This document shows, one piece after another, positions 1 through 6,956 of a stretch of 20,095 nt of DNA (position 1 is its first letter; each line of letters starts with the position of its first letter). The translations under genes and the position numbers were made by a program. The stretch is from a virus. The notes beneath the pieces were generated by a model. That model was not told where the DNA came from. It made no database searches and worked only from the letters and a program-made list of their open reading frames with translations. The stretch is taken from positions 1 through 20,095 of IMG/VR virus record IMGVR_UViG_3300045999_003581; one strand, written 5' to 3'.

Positions 1-1319
1 AAGTCGACACGGTGTCAGCGTCAATCGACGAACTCGCCAAAAAGGCGAATGAGCAGACTGAGTTGCGAAACAAACTGCACGCTGCCAAGAGCAAGCCGGA
101 TAACCCAACGATCCGAGCCATGTTCAGTCAGTTTGGTGGCACAATGGCACCTTCGCTGCCGCATGTCGGCAATGGCGTCTCTCAGCTTCCGCGCAATGTG
201 AAGCGATCGGCCGTCAAGAACTTCAAAGGTGAAGTTGATGGCATGGAAGCTCAGGTGCGAGCGTACCGATTCGGCATGTGGGCGATGGCCACTCTGTCGG
301 AGCAGTCGGGCGGCCGGTTCCGCAATCAGCAGGCAGTGAGCTACTGTCTTGAAAATGGGCTGATCACCAACGCGGCACACGGCGAAGGCGGATCGGACGC
401 GACAGGCTCACACATTTTTGTTCCGGACGAATTCGGAACCGACCTGATTCTGTTGCGTGAACAGTATGGCGTTGCCCGCCGGCTGCTAAACATCGTGCCG
501 ATGTCCTCGGACACGAAAACAGAGCCTCGCCAGTTGTCAGGACTGACCGCGTACTTCGTTGGCGAAAATTCAGCCGGCACCGAATCGACCATGAGCTTTG
601 ACGATGTCACTTTGGTGGCTCGCAAGCTGATGGTTTTGGCTCGCTTGTCGAACGAACTGAATGCCGATGCTGCAATCAGCTTTGGTGACAAGCTAGTCGG
701 TGAAATCGCTTACGCCTTCGCCAATAAGGAAGACGAGTGCGTTTTCAACGGCACAGGCACCAGCACTTACGGCCACATCACCGGAATTCGCACTCGGCTC
801 GATGAGCTAACAGCCGGAACGGCTCCGGGGCTCACTCTCGGAGCAGGTAACGCCTATGCTGAACTGACGCTCGCCAACTTCCAGAGCGTTGTGGGCTCGC
901 TTCCACAGTACGCAGACCGTCCTGGTGCTGGTTGGGTGTGTCACAAGACGTTCGCCCACACAGTGATGCAGCGGCTGGCACTGGCTGCTGGTGGCTCAAC
1001 AGCAACGGAAATCATTAACGGCATCCCGACGCTGATGTTCCTTGGCTACCCAGTCACGATCAGCCAAGTGTTTCCATCTGTGGAAGCAAACAGTCAAATC
1101 CCCGTCATCTTCGGTGACTTGTCACTGGGAGCCATGTTCGGCAACCGTGGACAGGAAACAATCGCATTTTCGACCGAGGCTACTGTCGGTGGTGAGTCTA
1201 TGTGGGAGCGTGACCAGATTGGCGTCCGTGGCACGGAGCGTTTCGACGCTGTCGTGCATGACTACGGTAGCAACTCAACAGCCGGCCCGATTGTTGGTCT
1301 GGAAATGGCCGGCAGCTAA
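1..1319 (+). CDS. HK97-fold major capsid protein (5' partial)
   Basis: This is the main shell subunit of the phage head. The reading frame is open to the left edge (codons from base 3). A GTG at 12 could start a 435-aa protein, but no ribosome site is visible in the few bases before it, so the gene most likely begins outside the window. The first 30 or so visible residues are charged and helical, like the remnant of a delta/scaffold segment. A body typical of HK97-type capsids follows: a segment around residues 138-165 with FVPDEFGTDLILLREQYG, then alternating glycine-rich and acidic stretches, and a C-terminal part ending in the capsid-like stretch FDAVVHDYG. It is followed by head-tail joining genes, as expected. 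The family assignment rests on overall character and gene order. No protease or portal is visible because they would lie upstream. Confidence 0.88.
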   Translation, partial: VDTVSASIDELAKKANEQTELRNKLHAAKSKPDNPTIRAMFSQFGGTMAPSLPHVGNGVSQLPRNVKRSAVKNFKGEVDGMEAQVRAYRFGMWAMATLSEQSGGRFRNQQAVSYCLENGLITNAAHGEGGSDATGSHIFVPDEFGTDLILLREQYGVARRLLNIVPMSSDTKTEPRQLSGLTAYFVGENSAGTESTMSFDDVTLVARKLMVLARLSNELNADAAISFGDKLVGEIAYAFANKEDECVFNGTGTSTYGHITGIRTRLDELTAGTAPGLTLGAGNAYAELTLANFQSVVGSLPQYADRPGAGWVCHKTFAHTVMQRLALAAGGSTATEIINGIPTLMFLGYPVTISQVFPSVEANSQIPVIFGDLSLGAMFGNRGQETIAFSTEATVGGESMWERDQIGVRGTERFDAVVHDYGSNSTAGPIVGLEMAGS

Positions 1320-1340
1320 TCGGCTAACGGCAGCCTGACT

Positions 1341-1367
1341 GCGGAGGGCTCGGCGTGAGTCCTCCGC
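1341..1367 (+). terminator. Strong hairpin after the capsid gene, poor U tract
   Basis: An 11-bp stem (1341-1351 with 1357-1367, one G-U wobble) closes a 5-nt loop 22 nt after the capsid stop. It is followed by GTTTCT rather than a clean T run, so it may act as a leaky terminator or as a processing or stabilising hairpin that keeps capsid mRNA more abundant than downstream mRNA. The structure is seen directly; the role is inferred. Confidence 0.5.
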
Positions 1368-1402
1368 GTTTCTGAAAAAAACGATCCCAAAGGGGAAACA
1401 AT

Positions 1403-1825
1403 ATGATTCGAGAACGATTAGTAAATGACTCGTTGCTGATCTCTCCACGATCGCAAACAAACACACAAACGAACACTGCGAACCTCGACACGAAGGGGGC
1501 AAGCTATGCCACAATTCGAGTCGCGTTTGCCAGTGAGCTGAACACGAACGCCGTTGGGCCTACGCTTGTTCTGTCACATTCTGACGACACGGTAGTTACG
1601 AATTTTGCAACGCTTGACACACAAACAGGCTTGGATTTGACTGCCGCGCGTGAAGTGCATTACGGCGTCGACCTGCGAGGCAAAAAGCGATACCTGCGAC
1701 TGGCCGTCACCACAGCAACTGCGACCAACGACAACGTCACATTCGCAGCGTTGGCAACACTCAGCGATCTGGAAAATTCTCCAAATGGAACGACCAGTGT
1801 TGCTGACACGACAGTCTTCGTCTGA
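1403..1825 (+). CDS. Small virion-type protein of unknown family, possible head decoration
   Basis: This is a 140-aa protein with no signal peptide or membrane segment. It is rich in Thr, Ala, Asn, Ser and Val, with alternating hydrophobic/polar stretches that suggest an all-beta fold. Its start is supported by an AGGGG site 7 nt upstream of the ATG. The stop overlaps the next start as TGATG. The position directly after the major capsid gene is where many phages place a head decoration or stabilisation protein, and the composition fits a secreted-like structural beta protein. I do not recognise the family from the sequence alone, so the decoration role is only an inference from position. It could also be an unrelated accessory protein. 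Confidence 0.7.
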   Translation: MIRERLVNDSLLISPRSQTNTQTNTANLDTKGASYATIRVAFASELNTNAVGPTLVLSHSDDTVVTNFATLDTQTGLDLTAAREVHYGVDLRGKKRYLRLAVTTATATNDNVTFAALATLSDLENSPNGTTSVADTTVFV

Positions 1826-2415
1826 TGAGCGGAAACACGATCAACTACGAGGCTGTTGCACATTGGATGCAGGGAAAAGCCTTTAACGTCTACACGCAAT
1901 TTGGTGAAGATGGATTGATCGCGTTTGCACTCGACAAAATTGGACCGACAAACCGTCACTGCTTCGAGATCGGAGCAGCTGACGGTCGGTTCTTTTCCAA
2001 CACATTACGACTTCGCGAACTTGGCTGGTATGCGGTGCTGATTGAGGCCGACCAGCGGCACTTTGACAAACTGCAGGCTGATTTTGGGCAGCAGTCAACG
2101 TGCATTTTCGGAACGTGCGGTGATCTGGATGACATACTCATTCGAACCACAATCAACCGCACCCCTGATCTTGGAATCATCGACATTGACGGACAGGACT
2201 ATTGGCTTTGGCACGACATGGTTGAGATCCGGCCGCGAGTCATGCTCGTGGAAATCAGCACGCAGGGCCGATCAATGCCAGTTCCTTTGCGTGGCGAACC
2301 ATACCCGGCACAGGCGGGACTCGAACAAATAACGCAGCTCGGAAGTTCAAAAGGCTACACGCTCGTCGCAACGACTCACTGCAACGCTCTTTTTATTGAA
2401 AACACATGTCTCTGA
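1825..2415 (+). CDS. FkbM-like SAM-dependent methyltransferase
   Basis: This 196-aa protein has the class I methyltransferase signature of the FkbM family. FEIGAADG at residues 47-54 is the SAM-binding glycine loop. IEAD at 73-76 matches the acidic residue that holds the SAM ribose. IIDIDGQDYWLW near 118 resembles the motif IV region. FkbM-type enzymes commonly O-methylate sugars. It starts by TGATG overlap with the preceding gene and overlaps the next, a methyltransferase-glycosyltransferase fusion, by 10 nt, so the two are probably co-translated. Its place between capsid and connector genes is unusual for a housekeeping enzyme and suggests it modifies glycans on virions or on the host surface. 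The substrate cannot be told from sequence. Confidence 0.82.
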   Translation: MSGNTINYEAVAHWMQGKAFNVYTQFGEDGLIAFALDKIGPTNRHCFEIGAADGRFFSNTLRLRELGWYAVLIEADQRHFDKLQADFGQQSTCIFGTCGDLDDILIRTTINRTPDLGIIDIDGQDYWLWHDMVEIRPRVMLVEISTQGRSMPVPLRGEPYPAQAGLEQITQLGSSKGYTLVATTHCNALFIENTCL

Positions 2416-3533
2416 AACTGAACATCGGTGCTGGCTCAACTGTGATTCCCGGATTCACCCCGATTGACCGCAAGTTCGGTTCGGAGGCGTTTCCGCTGCA
2501 GTACGCAGACAATTCCGTTGATGAAATCCGAGCGTCCCACATTCTTGAGCACTTCAGCTTTGCGGACGCCCAGGAAGCCCTAAAGGAATGGACGCGAGTT
2601 CTGAAGCCCGGCGGACGTATTCGGCTGGCGGTCCCAGACATTGAGGCGAAGGAAAAGGCAGATCCGGACGAGTGGCCATTTATTATCATGGGCGGACAAA
2701 CTGACGACAACGACTTTCATAAATCAGCATGGAACGAAACACGCCTACGGGCTCACATGGAGCACTTCGGACTGCAAAGCGTCAAGCGATGGGAATCGCC
2801 AAACACAGACACGGCGGCTCATCCATGCTCACTGAATTTAGAGGGCGTGAAGCCAGCGGCAGCCGCCAAGAAAGCATTGACCGTAAAAGTCGGTGCGTAT
2901 TTGACTCTTCCGCGTTACGAAGCGGTCGCAGCCAGAACGATTATTGAGCAAGCTTTGAAGCCACACAAGATTGACCTCACGACGACGCAGGGCGTGTTCT
3001 GGGGCCAGTGTATGCAACGCATGTTTCAAGACGCTGTCGACAAAAACATCGACTGGATTCTGTCTTTGGATTCAGACAGCCTTTTCAATCAAAAGCATAT
3101 TTCCGATTTGTTTGAGCTGTTTGCGGCAAATCCACAGATCGACGCTTTGGCAGCTTTGCAGTGTCGACGCGGCGGAAAGTATCCGCTGATGACGACTGGC
3201 ACCGGCGTGCAGGATGAACACGTACGAGTCGACGGCCGTCCAATTAAAGCGACCACGGCTCATTTTGGCCTGACGCTTATTCGCGTTAATGCGTTGCGAG
3301 AAGTCAAGAAGCCGTGGTTCTGGTCGCAGCACGACGAAAGCGGGAACTGGTCGGACAACAAGCTTGATGATGATATTTGGTTCTGGCATCAGTGGCGACT
3401 AGCGGGAAAGACGATTTACGTGGCTCCTTCAGTGTCGATCGGGCATCTAGAAGAAACGGTGGCCATGTTCGATGCAGATCTGCAACCGAAGCACATTTAC
3501 GTGCATGAATGGCGAAAGGAAAACGGGCTGTGA
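2406..3533 (+). CDS. Fusion of a SAM methyltransferase and a glycosyltransferase-like domain
   Basis: This 375-aa protein has two enzymatic parts. Residues 1-145 look like a type-11 methyltransferase: LNIGAG at 5-10 is the SAM loop, ASHILEHF at 43-50 and LKPGGRIRLAVPD at 66-78 are typical of small sugar or lipid methyltransferases. An Ala/Lys linker (about 149-157) leads to a GT-A-like domain. There LDSDS at 221-225 supplies a DxD metal/nucleotide-sugar site, and DDDIWFW at 321-327 and IGHLEE at 345-350 are plausible acceptor-side and C-terminal metal-binding motifs. The 10-nt overlap with the FkbM-like gene implies joint expression. The fusion suggests sequential glycosylation and methylation of one acceptor. 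The sugar, the acceptor and whether both halves are active are unknown. Confidence 0.8.
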   Translation: MSLKLNIGAGSTVIPGFTPIDRKFGSEAFPLQYADNSVDEIRASHILEHFSFADAQEALKEWTRVLKPGGRIRLAVPDIEAKEKADPDEWPFIIMGGQTDDNDFHKSAWNETRLRAHMEHFGLQSVKRWESPNTDTAAHPCSLNLEGVKPAAAAKKALTVKVGAYLTLPRYEAVAARTIIEQALKPHKIDLTTTQGVFWGQCMQRMFQDAVDKNIDWILSLDSDSLFNQKHISDLFELFAANPQIDALAALQCRRGGKYPLMTTGTGVQDEHVRVDGRPIKATTAHFGLTLIRVNALREVKKPWFWSQHDESGNWSDNKLDDDIWFWHQWRLAGKTIYVAPSVSIGHLEETVAMFDADLQPKHIYVHEWRKENGL

Positions 3534-3736
3534 TTGTTTTACTCAAACCGTGGAACGGGCTGCCAGTCGGCTTTGTGAACACGGTAATTGGACGGGGGCC
3601 AGCGGCGGAACTGGTCAGACGCGGAATTGCTCGATGGTCAAACGAATTTGAAAACGAGGACGCGAAATGCACCCAAGCCCAACCTTCAAAACGACCACGG
3701 GGCCGACCATCGAGCCACTTACGCTCGACGAACTAA
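3530..3736 (+). CDS. Small phage protein in the head-tail joining region
   Basis: This is a predicted 68-aa protein. I prefer GTG at 3530, which forms a GTGA overlap with the preceding stop and has an AAAGGA site 9 nt upstream, over an ATG at 3509 inside the previous gene. The N-terminal part (VLLKPWNGLPVGFVNTV, then AELVRRGIARW) resembles short proteins found beside connector genes in many phages, which begin with a LKPW/G segment and end with a helix carrying LVRRGIA. The last 20 or so residues, including KRPRGRP, are encoded in the same DNA as the start of the next gene in another frame. They may therefore be constrained mainly by the neighbour. Function unknown. Confidence 0.6.
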   Translation: MIVLLKPWNGLPVGFVNTVIGRGPAAELVRRGIARWSNEFENEDAKCTQAQPSKRPRGRPSSHLRSTN

Positions 3737-4251
3737 AAACACGTCTCCGCATCACAACGTGCCATTTCGACACGGAGCTGCAAGACCTACTGAAGTCCGC
3801 ACGCACGACTCTGGAAAGTGAATGCTATCGACGGCTGATTACTCAGACGGTGGAAATGCACATTCAGGACTTCCCTGGCACTTATGGCGACATTGAAATC
3901 CGGATGGCTCCGATTCAGTCCATCACGCACATCAAGTACTACGATCAGGACGATACGCTGACAACATTTGACTCCGCAAAGTATTACACAGACCTGACGA
4001 GCGTGCCGCCTCGAATCGTGTTAAAGGAATCACAGAGTTGGCCAATTACGCAGGAAGAGCGGCCGAATAAAGTCGTGATCACGATGCAGGCGGGATACGG
4101 AACAACGGCCGCCAGTGTTCCTCCCGCGGCAAGACTGGCGATCGTGGAATATTGCCGAACGCATCGCGATGGCTGCGAGGGATCGAATGCACGTTACAAG
4201 GCGTTGGTTTCTGAACTGCAATGGACGGCGTTTCACAAGGTGTGGGCATGA
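3667..4251 (+). CDS. Head-tail connector protein (gp6-like)
   Basis: This 194-aa protein resembles the phage gp6-like connector family (Phage_connect type), which forms the ring between portal and head-closure protein. Near the N-terminus it has the family-typical PLTLDELKTRLRI (residues 17-29), then helices predicted around 35-55, a beta region with RMAPIQSITHIKYYD, and a C-terminal PPAARLAIVEYCRTHRDG helix. Its length is normal for the family. The start at 3667 leaves a 70-nt overlap with the previous small gene, unusually long for this operon but needed to keep the conserved N-terminal segment. It is coupled to the following head-closure gene by an ATGA overlap. Confidence 0.8.
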   Translation: MHPSPTFKTTTGPTIEPLTLDELKTRLRITTCHFDTELQDLLKSARTTLESECYRRLITQTVEMHIQDFPGTYGDIEIRMAPIQSITHIKYYDQDDTLTTFDSAKYYTDLTSVPPRIVLKESQSWPITQEERPNKVVITMQAGYGTTAASVPPAARLAIVEYCRTHRDGCEGSNARYKALVSELQWTAFHKVWA

Positions 4252-4595
4252 AACACGACTGCCAAACACGCGAAAAACTTGTTCGCATTGAAAAACTGAT
4301 CGGGCAAACGGCAGACGCGCACGGTCAGGTCGATCAGACAACCAATGCGAATTGGGGGCAACACTGCTCAGCCTGGTGTTCAGTGGTCAGTAAAGGCGGC
4401 CGGGAGTTTTGGAAGGTGCAGCAAACGAATGCAGATGTCTCGCATGTTTGGAAAGCGGACTGGACGCCGGAATTAGCTGACGCATTACCTGCCATGCGGC
4501 TGATTCACGAGGGTAATACTTACGAGATCCTGAGTGTGATTGACATCGATTTAAACCACAGGGAAATCGAAATTCAGACGAAGCGAGCGGTGTGA
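4248..4595 (+). CDS. Head closure / head-tail joining protein
   Basis: This is a 115-aa protein from the ATG at 4248, which overlaps the previous stop as ATGA. An upstream ATG at 4221 is possible but lies inside the connector gene and adds no recognisable sequence. The second half has the pattern of the phage head-tail adaptor family (Phage_H_T_join, SPP1 gp16-like): EFWKVQQ, then a VWKADWTPELADALPAMRL strand-helix segment, then YEILSVIDIDLNHREIEIQ at the end, which is the usual I-V-D strand before the terminus. It probably sits between the connector ring and the tail and closes the filled head. Gene order on both sides agrees. Confidence 0.78.
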   Translation: MKHDCQTREKLVRIEKLIGQTADAHGQVDQTTNANWGQHCSAWCSVVSKGGREFWKVQQTNADVSHVWKADWTPELADALPAMRLIHEGNTYEILSVIDIDLNHREIEIQTKRAV

Positions 4596-5089
4596 TGTCG
4601 GCGGTCTCTGGAATACCGGAACTGGAACAAGCATTCAAAGAGTTGCGGAAGGGCGTTGCAAATCGGATCGCTCGGCCGGGACTTATGAAAGCTGGAAGGC
4701 TGGCCGTTAAGAAGATTAAGGCAGAAATCCCGAGTCGATACAAGGGCGTTCGAAAAGCGATCAAGTCACGGTCCATTAAAACGAAATTCAATAGCGGTGT
4801 TGCTGGTGTCAAAGTTGGTGCAGGTGTCAGCCGCAAGCGAGGCGAGAAATCAGAGCGATCGGGTAAAAAAGGCGTTGGTATCGGTGCCAGAAATGTCCAT
4901 TGGTGGTTCCTGGGCACGAAGGAACGGCGAACGAAATCAGGCAGGCGAACGGGCCGAATGCCAGTTATGACAAACGGAGTCACAGACATCCTAAACGGCG
5001 CTCGGTCTGAAATGGTCGCTTTGATCCGAGCTGGAATTAAAGCAGGCATCGACAAAGAAGCTGCAAGGCTCGCAAAGAAACAACTATGA
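4595..5089 (+). CDS. HK97 gp10-like head-tail/tail component
   Basis: This strongly basic protein (about 164 aa) has the layout of the HK97 gp10 family: an N-terminal helical region (PELEQAFKELRKGVANRIARPGL, broken by loops), a central Lys/Arg-rich part, a VHWWFLGTKERRTKSG segment that matches the family's characteristic 'W-x-x-x-G-T' loop, and a C-terminal helix with IKAGIDKEAARLAKKQL. ATG at 4595 gives a TGATG overlap with the preceding stop; a GTG three bases earlier is equally possible and adds one residue. It ends in an ATGA overlap with the tail completion gene. Its role is at the head-tail interface or tail tube initiation. Confidence 0.76.
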   Translation: MSAVSGIPELEQAFKELRKGVANRIARPGLMKAGRLAVKKIKAEIPSRYKGVRKAIKSRSIKTKFNSGVAGVKVGAGVSRKRGEKSERSGKKGVGIGARNVHWWFLGTKERRTKSGRRTGRMPVMTNGVTDILNGARSEMVALIRAGIKAGIDKEAARLAKKQL

Positions 5090-5487
5090 AATCGGGACTC
5101 GTTTCACTGCTAAGCTCAGAGGCCACGATCACCGCAATCAGTGGAACGCGAGTTTATGTACAGCGAGCCCCACAGAACGCGGCGTTTCCTCACATCATCA
5201 TCACTCAAATGGGCAGTGAAGAAAACACAACCCTCGATGGTGGATCTGGCCAGTTGAGGTTTTTGGACTTCGATATCGACTGCAAAGCGAAATCATCTGT
5301 GACGGCAGAGTCACTAGCAAATGCAGTCAGAACATACATCGACGATTACAGCGGAACGGCCGGCAGTTTCACGATTGGAGCCGTCCTGATGAATGATGAG
5401 TCTGATGACTATGAGCCACCGCAAGACGGCTCAGACGTGGGCGTTTTTGTGGTCACTTTGGATGTCACTATCCATTACAACACTTAA
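5086..5487 (+). CDS. Tail completion protein (DUF3168 / gp17-like)
   Basis: This 133-aa protein fits the DUF3168 family that caps or completes siphovirus tails. It starts with a short helix (GLVSLLSSEATITAI), then RVYVQRAPQNAAFPHIIIT, in which the AP-x-x-x-x-FP-x-I segment is the hallmark of the family. After that come ESLANAVRTYID and a final DVGVFVVTLDVTIHY strand. The length is standard. Its position right before the major tail protein is the usual one for this family. Nothing is odd about codon use or frame. Confidence 0.8.
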   Translation: MKSGLVSLLSSEATITAISGTRVYVQRAPQNAAFPHIIITQMGSEENTTLDGGSGQLRFLDFDIDCKAKSSVTAESLANAVRTYIDDYSGTAGSFTIGAVLMNDESDDYEPPQDGSDVGVFVVTLDVTIHYNT

Positions 5488-5503
5488 TTGAGGATGTCAC
5501 ACA

Positions 5504-5941
5504 ATGGCAAAGCTGAAAGTTAAAGGGACCGTTCTGTCTCAGGGATCCGGAACAACATTTACGCCAGTCGCTCAGATTGTTTCGTTTGGCGTCGATGGAA
5601 TGGAGACTGAAACCTACGACAGCCGAACACTCGATGGAACAGCCGGCGTCGAATACGACCCGACAGGATATGTTGAAGGCGGATCAACCACGTTCGACCT
5701 GCTGTGGGATCCGGCACTGGCTGGGCATCAGGCGATCGGTGACCTTGTGACCGCAGCCTGCCTGAACACAGACGGCAGCGCCAATAAAACGAACTGGAAG
5801 ATCCTGTTCGCTAACACGTCTTCCACAGAGATGACAATGACGTGTGCAGGCGTCGGAATGTCCATCACGGGCGATGCGTCCAGCGGTCTAGCCGCTTCAC
5901 TAACACTGAAGCACTCTGGCTGCCCTGCAATTCCAAGCTGA
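5504..5941 (+). CDS. Major tail tube protein
   Basis: This 145-aa protein is most likely the subunit of the tail tube. It contains beta strands typical of tube proteins (KLKVKGTVLSQGSG, then QIVSFGVDGMETETYDSRTL with the conserved 'ethp/TYDS' type turn), EYDPTGYVEGGSTTFDLLWD in the middle, and a C-terminal GMSITGDASSGLAASLTLKHSG, which matches the last strands of lambda gpV-like and related tube proteins. It starts 16 nt after the previous stop with a GAGG site about 10 nt upstream. It is followed by an unknown acidic protein and then by the chaperone and tape measure genes, the normal order. Confidence 0.83.
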   Translation: MAKLKVKGTVLSQGSGTTFTPVAQIVSFGVDGMETETYDSRTLDGTAGVEYDPTGYVEGGSTTFDLLWDPALAGHQAIGDLVTAACLNTDGSANKTNWKILFANTSSTEMTMTCAGVGMSITGDASSGLAASLTLKHSGCPAIPS

Positions 5942-5953
5942 TGAGGTGACGCC

Positions 5954-6265
5954 GTGAAGTGCAAAACGATTCGAGATATCGCAGCTGATGTCAATTGCCA
6001 TCCGCCTTATGTGTCGCTGAATTCACTGGGGCGAAAAGTCATCAAGGCGGGAACAGTAATCTGCAAAGATGAGTTCCCGCTGGCTGACTGCGTGGCTTTG
6101 ATTCATAACGGGTTAGCCGTTCCGGATGACGACGAGTGCCATGCCGCCTGCAATCGTACAGCGTTCCAGATTGCGGCTGCGAAGACGGCTATGGACAAAC
6201 TACTGGCCGGAAAAAGTCTTTCCGGTCTAGGTGAAGACGAAGAAGACAACGAGGAGGACGATTAG
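5954..6265 (+). CDS. Unknown small acidic-tailed protein before the tail chaperones
   Basis: This 103-aa protein starts at a GTG preceded by GAGGTG 5 nt upstream. The N-terminal part (YVSLNSLGRKVIKAGTVICKDEFPLADCVALIHNGLAV) is compact with several Cys. A helix rich in Ala follows, and the last 13 residues are almost all Asp, Glu or Asn. It sits between the major tail protein and the chaperone pair, with a one-base overlap to the latter. I do not recognise the family. The highly acidic tail suggests binding to a basic partner or a chaperone-like role, but this is only inference. Confidence 0.6.
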   Translation: MKCKTIRDIAADVNCHPPYVSLNSLGRKVIKAGTVICKDEFPLADCVALIHNGLAVPDDDECHAACNRTAFQIAAAKTAMDKLLAGKSLSGLGEDEEDNEEDD

Positions 6266-6663
6266 TGTCTCGGGTAATCGCAACGGCAGATGAGTTTTTG
6301 AGTTCTCCGGTGCTAGACCGGCAGAAGGTGGATGTTCCAGTTCCTGAACTGGGATCCGGCAAAGTGATTCCGATTTGGGGCATGACGGTCGAGGAACGAA
6401 GCGCATTCGAAGACCGCCGCTCGCAGCTTCCGAAGAATCAGCGGAAAAAAGAAGCACGCCAGATTCGTGAACGCATTTTGGTCGAATGCTGCCGGAACGA
6501 TGACGGCGCTCAGTTGTTCACAATCGATCAGGTGGAACAGCTTGGCAAACGGCGCAGCGATGTGATTGAGCGACTTGTAAACGTCGCATTGAACCTGTCG
6601 GGATTCACAGAACAGGACGTTGACAGCATCGCAAAAAACTTAGAGGCAGCCAGCGAAGGTTAA
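6265..6663 (+). CDS. Tail assembly chaperone (gpG-like)
   Basis: This is a 132-aa soluble protein in the position of lambda gpG, between the tail tube and tape measure genes. It has VPVPELGSGKVIPIWGMTVEERSAFE (read in two stretches, residues 24-49), a pattern typical of tail assembly chaperones that begin with a short beta unit and then a charged helical region; the rest is helical. GTG at 6265 is the start and overlaps the previous stop. The 3' end contains a slippery heptamer (6633-6639) in the correct phase, so a fraction of ribosomes should continue into the -1 frame and make a longer gpGT-like product. The normal product stops at 6661-6663. Confidence 0.82.
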   Translation: MSRVIATADEFLSSPVLDRQKVDVPVPELGSGKVIPIWGMTVEERSAFEDRRSQLPKNQRKKEARQIRERILVECCRNDDGAQLFTIDQVEQLGKRRSDVIERLVNVALNLSGFTEQDVDSIAKNLEAASEG

Positions 6664-6681
6664 CGGCACTTCGACTGGCTG
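6633..6681 (+). promoter_or_regulatory. -1 programmed ribosomal frameshift signal
   Basis: The heptamer A AAA AAC is at 6633-6639, in the X XXY YYZ phase of the gpG-like frame. A 7-nt spacer (6640-6646) follows, then a hairpin with arms 6647-6658 and 6669-6681: CAGCCAG with CTGGCTG and CGAAG with CTTCG, broken only by one bulged A (6674), with a 10-nt loop. The heptamer, spacer and stem match the established arrangement of -1 frameshift sites in tail chaperone genes. Confidence 0.88.
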
Positions 6682-6956
6682 AGTCTCGTGGTATTGAAGT
6701 CGATGAAATGCTGTCACGAATGACACATGCTCAGTTTGAGGAATGGCACGCGAAGGATCTGATTGAGCCAATCGGCAATCACGGGACGAATGAGATCCTT
6801 GCAAGGTTATGCGTTCTGATTGCTACGTATCTGGGGCAAAAGGACGTGAAGAAAGCGGCGTTCGCGCCGTGGATGGTTGAGCCGAAGAGAAACAAAACAG
6901 TGGCTGACGATGTAGCAATTGCAGCACTTCAAATTGCAGGAGCGAGGCTAACTTAA
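6639..6956 (+). CDS. Frameshift-expressed gpT-like extension of the tail chaperone
   Basis: This part is read in the -1 frame relative to gpG. The frame is open from 6624, and the sequence after the slip runs into a helix with LRLAESRGIEVDEMLSRMT and then HAQFEEWHAKDLIEPIGNHG, which is typical of the T part of gpGT proteins (R-x-x-x-EFxEWxAxxxLEP). Continuous translation through the slip at AAC (residue 125) gives a 230-aa fusion. An ATG at 6708 would give an 82-aa protein, but it has no good ribosome site and would cut the helix. The stop is TAA at 6954-6956, overlapping the tape measure start as TAATG. The fusion would guide tail tube polymerisation along the tape measure. Confidence 0.8.
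   Translation, partial: LRGSQRRLTALRLAESRGIEVDEMLSRMTHAQFEEWHAKDLIEPIGNHGTNEILARLCVLIATYLGQKDVKKAAFAPWMVEPKRNKTVADDVAIAALQIAGARLT

Noticed and set aside
4387-5055. Long minus-strand frame of 222 codons
   Set aside because: It lies opposite two conserved head-tail genes; composition is typical of an antisense shadow.
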